A DNA stretch of 45,132 nt from Alphaproteobacteria bacterium (GTDB lineage: Bacteria > Pseudomonadota > Alphaproteobacteria > GCA-2731375), in the NCBI GenBank assembly GCA_016869175.1, contig VGEV01000010.1:1-45132 (forward strand), given 5' to 3'. Every line of letters begins with the position of its first letter. Position 1 is the stretch's first letter. The position numbers and the translations under genes were made by a program. Shown here in pieces: positions 41,262 through 45,132 of this stretch. The notes beneath the pieces were generated by a model. The model had not been told where the DNA came from. It saw nothing but the letters and a program-made list of their open reading frames with translations, and made no database searches.

Positions 41262-42809
41262 TTGTCGCTCGTCAACGCGTTCGACTACGCGGCGCGCCGG
41301 TTCGCCGGGCGGGCTGCCTTTGTGCAAGGCGAGGAACGCATCGACTATGCGGCGGCCGCGGCCTTCAGCCACCGGGTCGCCGCCGGCCTGGGGCGCCAAC
41401 TGGCGCGCGGCGACAAAGTGGCGGTGCTGAGCCCGAACGAGGCGTGGTCGTTCATCGCGGTGCTGGGCATCCTGCGCGGCGGCTTTGTTTGGCTGCCGAT
41501 CAACGCCCGTAACGCGCTGGCCGACACCATCGCGCAGGTCGACGACTTCGATTGCGATTGCCTGCTCTACCATTCCAGCTTCGAGGCTGACGTCGCGCGC
41601 ATCCGCGCCTCGGTGCCGCGCATCCGCCTGTTGCTGTGCCTCGACCGCCCGGGACAAGCGGCGCCGGCGTTGCGCGATTGGCTGGCCGACGCGCCGGCGA
41701 CCGCGCCCCCGCTCGACCTCGCCGCCGACGAGGTCTGCATGATGTTCGGCACTGGCGGCACCACCGGACGCTCCAAGGGCGTCATGCTGATGCATCGCAA
41801 CGTGATGGCGATGATCGGCAATTTCCTGGCGGCCATGCCCTATGGCGAGCCGCCGGTTTATCTGGCGGCGGCCCCGCTGACCCATGCCGCCGGCTTCATG
41901 TGTTTCTGGATCATGGCGACCGGCGGCAGCACGATCGTCTTGCCGACGGCCAATCCGCGCGCGGTGATGCAGGCGATCGAGCAACATCGCGTCACCACGC
42001 TGTTCCTGCCGCCGACCGTGATCTACATGATGCTGGCCGACCCCGAGGTGCGCCACTACGACTACCGCAGCCTGAAACATTTCATCTATGGCGCGGCGCC
42101 GATGGCCGCCGACAAGCTGAAGGAAGCCGTCGCCGTGTTCGGCCCGTGCATGGCACAAGGCTATGGCCAGGTGGAAGCGCCGTGCAGCCTGACCTTCCTG
42201 CCGCCCGAAGAGCACCGGCTGAATGGCGACGCCACGAGCGAACGCCGCCTGACCAGTTGCGGCCGTGCCATGCCTTACAGCGAGGTCGCCATCATGGACG
42301 ACGCCGGCCACCTGCTGGGGCCGGAACAGGCCGGCGAGATCGTGGCGCGCGGCGACCTCGTCATGCTGGGCTATTACAAGAACCCGGAGGCCACCGCCGA
42401 GACCGCCGCTCATGGCTGGCATCATACCGGCGATGTGGGCCTAATGGACGCCGACGGCTTCGTCTACATTGTCGACCGCAAGAAGGACATGGTGATCACC
42501 GGCGGTTTCAACGTCTACCCCAGCGAGGTCGAGCGCGTGCTGTGGTCGCACCCGGCGGTGCAGGACTGCGCAGTGATCGGCGTTCCGGACGAAAAATGGG
42601 GCGAGGCGGTCAAGGCCATCATCGAACTGAAGCCAGACGCAACTGCGAGCGAGGCCGATCTGCTGGCGCTTTGCCGGGTTCGGCTGGGCGGCGTGAAAGC
42701 GCCCAAATCCGTCGAGTTCTGGCCGCAATTGCCGCGCAGCCCGGTTGGCAAGGTACTGAAACGGGCGATCCGCGAGCGCTTCTGGGCCGGCCGCGCCCGC
42801 CAGATCTGA
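41262..42809 (+). CDS. AMP-dependent acyl-CoA synthetase/ligase
   Basis: 515 residues of the adenylate-forming family. The phosphate loop is FGTGGTTGRSKGVMLMH, the aromatic site AQGYGQVEAP, and WHHTGDVGLMDADGFVYIVD carries the hinge aspartate. The catalytic lysine lies in SPVGKVLKRAIRE near the C-terminus. It should activate a carboxylic acid as an acyl-AMP and pass it to CoA. The start is a TTG directly behind the thiolase stop, with only a weak ribosome binding site, so translation is probably coupled. The P-loop TGGTTG in place of the usual TSGTTG is a small variation. Confidence 0.88.
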   Translation: MSLVNAFDYAARRFAGRAAFVQGEERIDYAAAAAFSHRVAAGLGRQLARGDKVAVLSPNEAWSFIAVLGILRGGFVWLPINARNALADTIAQVDDFDCDCLLYHSSFEADVARIRASVPRIRLLLCLDRPGQAAPALRDWLADAPATAPPLDLAADEVCMMFGTGGTTGRSKGVMLMHRNVMAMIGNFLAAMPYGEPPVYLAAAPLTHAAGFMCFWIMATGGSTIVLPTANPRAVMQAIEQHRVTTLFLPPTVIYMMLADPEVRHYDYRSLKHFIYGAAPMAADKLKEAVAVFGPCMAQGYGQVEAPCSLTFLPPEEHRLNGDATSERRLTSCGRAMPYSEVAIMDDAGHLLGPEQAGEIVARGDLVMLGYYKNPEATAETAAHGWHHTGDVGLMDADGFVYIVDRKKDMVITGGFNVYPSEVERVLWSHPAVQDCAVIGVPDEKWGEAVKAIIELKPDATASEADLLALCRVRLGGVKAPKSVEFWPQLPRSPVGKVLKRAIRERFWAGRARQI

Positions 42810-42833
42810 GCCGTCCGGTGGGGATATTTCCGC

Positions 42834-42863
42834 TTGGCGGGCAGTCGCGCCGACCGGTATGAT
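42834..42863 (+). promoter_or_regulatory. Sigma70-like promoter candidate of rne
   Basis: TTGGCG (42834-42839) and TATGAT (42858-42863) are separated by 18 bases. The -10 matches five of six consensus bases and the -35 four. It is one of the best promoter matches in the window and would give a leader of about 330 bases before the RNase E start. Confidence 0.48.
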
Positions 42864-42869
42864 CCGGTG

Positions 42870-43198
42870 GTCGCGCCGAGTCCGTGCCCCTCATCCGCCC
42901 CTAGGGCGACGGGCAAGGGCCGGCAGCCGTGATGGGGTGGAGCGGGCCTTCCGGCGCGCAAGCCGTACCCGCACACGGCGCCCCGGTCATGGACCCCGCG
43001 CGACGCGAAGGAACATCGGAGCCGCCACCGGGGTTTCCCGGATTATCGGAATGCAGCATCTCCCCCCCACCCTTTCGCGTTACTTGCCGGGCTCGTGGAG
43101 CTCGCGGGCGGGTCGAGTTCGCGGCTGGCGCTTCCGCTCAACAGGGAACGGCAGGTCCGCTCCGTTCGAACGAGCGGCGCGGACGACCGTATGGACAC
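42870..43198 (+). promoter_or_regulatory. Long 5' leader of rne
   Basis: The only long stretch without a gene lies between the acyl-CoA synthetase (ends 42809) and rne (starts 43199). No conserved open frame is seen in it. In other bacteria RNase E limits its own level by cleaving its long leader, so this region probably has that role. It is very GC-rich and can fold in many ways; it contains one clear hairpin near its end. The limits given assume the promoter at 42834-42863. Confidence 0.5.
43157..43177 (+). other. Hairpin just upstream of the rne start
   Basis: The left arm CCGCTCCGT (43157-43165) pairs with ACGAGCGG (43170-43177) with one bulged C and a four-base loop TCGA or smaller. The core CGTTCGAACG (43163-43172) is a perfect ten-base palindrome. 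It lies 21 bases before the ATG and could shape ribosome access or serve as a cleavage-control stem. Confidence 0.45.
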
Positions 43199-45132
43199 AT
43201 GACACTGAGAATGTTGATCGACGCCAACCACCCGGAAGAGACGCGGGTGGTGGTGATGAAGGGCAACCGCTTGGAGGAGTTCGACAACGAGTCCTCCACC
43301 AAGAAACAGCTCAAAGGTAACATCTATCTGGCCAAGGTAACCCGCGTCGAACCGTCGCTGCAGGCGGCGTTCGTCGAATATGGCGGCAACCGCCACGGAT
43401 TCCTGGCCTTCGCGGAGATCCATCCCGACTACTACCAGATCCCGGTGGCCGATCGCGAAGCCCTGCTGCGCGAGGAAGCGCAACAGGCCCGGCACGAGGC
43501 CCAGCTAGAGGACGAGGCAGGCGCCCGGGCGGCGCAGCGCGAGGATGCCGAAGCGGCCGAGTCACGCGCCACCGGCGATGGCAACGGCAACGGCAATGGC
43601 AAAGCCGGCGAGGAAAATGGCGCCGGCGCATCGGTCGAACAGGTTGGCCAGCACGACGCGCTCGACGAAGTGCCGCGCGCCCGGCCCCGGCCGCGACGCA
43701 GCTACAAGATCCAAGAGGTGATCAAGAAGCGGCAGATCCTGCTGGTGCAGGTCGTGAAAGAAGAGCGCGGCAACAAGGGCGCCGCGCTGACCACCTATCT
43801 GTCGCTGGCGGGGCGCTATTGCGTGCTGATGCCGAACACCGCGCGCGGCGGCGGCATCAGCCGGAAAATCACCAACATGGGAGCGCGGCGCAAACTGAAG
43901 AGCGTGGTCGCCGACCTCGATGTGCCGGAGGGCATGGGGGTGATCGTGCGCACCGCCGGCATGAACCGCACCAAAACCGAGATCAAGCGCGACTTCGAAT
44001 CCCTGCTGCGGCAATGGGATCAGGTGCGCGAGACCACGCTGCGCTCGACCGCGCCGACGCTGGTCTATGAAGAAGCGAGCCTGATCAAGCGGGCGATCCG
44101 CGACCTCTACGTCAAGGAAATCGAAGAAATCCTGGTCGAGGGCGAGGATGGCTATCGTGCCGCCAAGGAGGTGATGCGCTTCCTGCTGCCGAGCCACGCC
44201 AAGAAAGTGCAGCCCTATCGCGAGCACATCCCGCTCTTCCACCGCTACCAGGCCGAGCAGCAGCTTGACGGCATGCACTCGAACGTCGTGCAGCTCCGAT
44301 CGGGCGGCTACATCGTTATCAACCCGACCGAGGCCCTGGTCGCCATCGACGTCAATTCCGGCAAGTCGACCCGCGAACATCACATCGAGGAGACGGCGCT
44401 CAAGACCAACCTGGAGGCCTCCGAGGAAGTAGCGCGCCAACTGCGGCTGCGCGATCTGGCGGGCCTGGTGGTGATCGACTTCATCGACATGGAGGACGCG
44501 CGCAACAACCGCTCGGTCGAACGCCGCCTGAAGGACAGTCTGAAGACCGATCGGGCGCGGGTGCAGATCGGGCGCATTTCGAATTTCGGACTGATGGAAC
44601 TGTCGCGCCAGCGCCTGCGGCCCAGCCTGTACGAGACCAGCAGCGTGCAATGTCCGCATTGCGCCGGCAGCGGCTATGTACGCTCGACCGAGTCGGCGGC
44701 GTTGCACGTGCTGCGCGCCATCGAGGAAGAGGCGGTGCGCGAACGGGCGGCGCAAGTGACGGTGCACGTACCCACGGCGATCGCGCTCTACCTGCTCAAC
44801 CAGAAACGCGACCACGTCAACCGGATCCACGAGCGCTATGGGTTGCGCGCGCTGATCTATGGCGCGGAGGATTTGATCCCGCCGAACTTCCGGCTTGAGA
44901 TCGACATGCTGAAGTCAGAGGGCGAGAGCGCGGCCATAGCCGAACGGCGCGCCGCGGTGCCGGAGCCGACACCGGCCCCGGTGGCCGAGGAGGACATCGA
45001 CGAGCCCGCGGTCGAGGAAGCCGAGCCGGAAGTGCGCGACGGCGAGGCGGCGGAACGCGAAGGCCGCGAAGTCGGCGAGCGCGACGATGGCCGGCGGCGG
45101 CGGGGCAGGCGGCGGCGGCGGCGGAGGCCGAG
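43199..45132 (+). CDS. rne: Ribonuclease E (3' end beyond the window)
   Basis: About 644 codons are present and the frame runs off the end. The N-terminal RMLIDANHPEETRVVV is typical of alphaproteobacterial RNase E. The S1 domain (GNIYLAKVTRVEPSLQAAFV) is interrupted from about residue 88 to 166 by an acidic, glycine/asparagine-rich insert (GDGNGNGNGKAGEEN), then resumes with KKRQILLVQVVKEERGNKG. The catalytic metal aspartates are D384 (AIDVNSG) and D427 (VIDFIDM). The zinc link is C485-P-H-C488. The spacing D-D-C is identical to E. coli (43 and 58 residues). The arginine-rich end visible at the edge begins the degradosome-scaffold tail. Confidence 0.93.
   Translation, partial: MTLRMLIDANHPEETRVVVMKGNRLEEFDNESSTKKQLKGNIYLAKVTRVEPSLQAAFVEYGGNRHGFLAFAEIHPDYYQIPVADREALLREEAQQARHEAQLEDEAGARAAQREDAEAAESRATGDGNGNGNGKAGEENGAGASVEQVGQHDALDEVPRARPRPRRSYKIQEVIKKRQILLVQVVKEERGNKGAALTTYLSLAGRYCVLMPNTARGGGISRKITNMGARRKLKSVVADLDVPEGMGVIVRTAGMNRTKTEIKRDFESLLRQWDQVRETTLRSTAPTLVYEEASLIKRAIRDLYVKEIEEILVEGEDGYRAAKEVMRFLLPSHAKKVQPYREHIPLFHRYQAEQQLDGMHSNVVQLRSGGYIVINPTEALVAIDVNSGKSTREHHIEETALKTNLEASEEVARQLRLRDLAGLVVIDFIDMEDARNNRSVERRLKDSLKTDRARVQIGRISNFGLMELSRQRLRPSLYETSSVQCPHCAGSGYVRSTESAALHVLRAIEEEAVRERAAQVTVHVPTAIALYLLNQKRDHVNRIHERYGLRALIYGAEDLIPPNFRLEIDMLKSEGESAAIAERRAAVPEPTPAPVAEEDIDEPAVEEAEPEVRDGEAAEREGREVGERDDGRRRRGRRRRRRRP

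Noticed and set aside
43191-43202. Tiny ATG-GAC-ACA-TGA frame overlapping the rne start
   Set aside because: Three codons with no ribosome binding site and overlap of only ATGA with the real start; likely chance.
43583-43603. Tandem GGCAAC-like repeats inside rne
   Set aside because: They encode the Gly-Asn run of the S1 insert; low-complexity coding sequence rather than a repeat element.

Overview
The window is about 45 kb of GC-rich DNA with closely packed genes, frequent 1-4 base stop/start overlaps and many GTG or TTG starts. The RNase E with a large acidic insert in its S1 domain, a PmtA-type phospholipid methyltransferase, tartrate-dehydrogenase and hydantoinase catabolic genes and a type II secretion operon fit an alphaproteobacterium, perhaps Rhodospirillales-like and free-living. 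That placement is inference from protein families. I see no rRNA, tRNA, CRISPR array, insertion sequence or phage gene.

Region 1 (1-22.1 kb) is an accessory catabolic region. It starts with a glycosyltransferase, a tartrate-dehydrogenase-like enzyme and an MFS carrier. Two LLM (luciferase-like) oxidoreductases, a 3-hydroxyisobutyrate-dehydrogenase-like enzyme, an amidohydrolase and a cupin protein follow. Next is a minus-strand operon of hydantoinase A, two tandem hydantoinase B paralogues and a thiol-dependent isomerase (9-15 kb). A second minus-strand operon carries an unknown 107-residue protein, a zinc alcohol dehydrogenase, an SDR (short-chain dehydrogenase/reductase) and a benzoylformate-decarboxylase-like ThDP enzyme (15-19 kb). 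It diverges from a plus-strand operon of SDR, DUF6282-like amidohydrolase, metallophosphoesterase and cupin (19.1-22.1 kb), and an inverted repeat lies between the two.

Region 2 (22.1-24.9 kb) holds a PmtA-like methyltransferase, the wreck of an SDR gene, a lipoprotein hydrolase and a uracil-DNA-glycosylase-family gene.

Region 3 (24.9-37.5 kb) is the most striking. A minus-strand type II secretion operon runs in the order gspE-F-G-H-I-J-K-L-M-C-like-D. Converging on its gspD end are two exported proteins: one combines MORN-like repeats with a C-terminal domain resembling the N0 domain of the secretin, and the other ends in a PPC-like beta domain typical of secreted proteins. I propose these as a dedicated accessory factor and a candidate cargo. 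No prepilin peptidase is present in the window.

Region 4 (37.5-45.1 kb) has a membrane-anchored TPR protein, a five-heme exported cytochrome c, an HU protein, a thiolase with an acyl-CoA synthetase, and the 5' part of rne. The rne gene has a long leader, a good promoter candidate and a hairpin just before the start; it runs off the window end.

Two genes show damage. The second LLM oxidoreductase carries two compensating single-base frameshifts that scramble about 25 residues. The SDR at 22.8-23.2 kb has lost its catalytic core.
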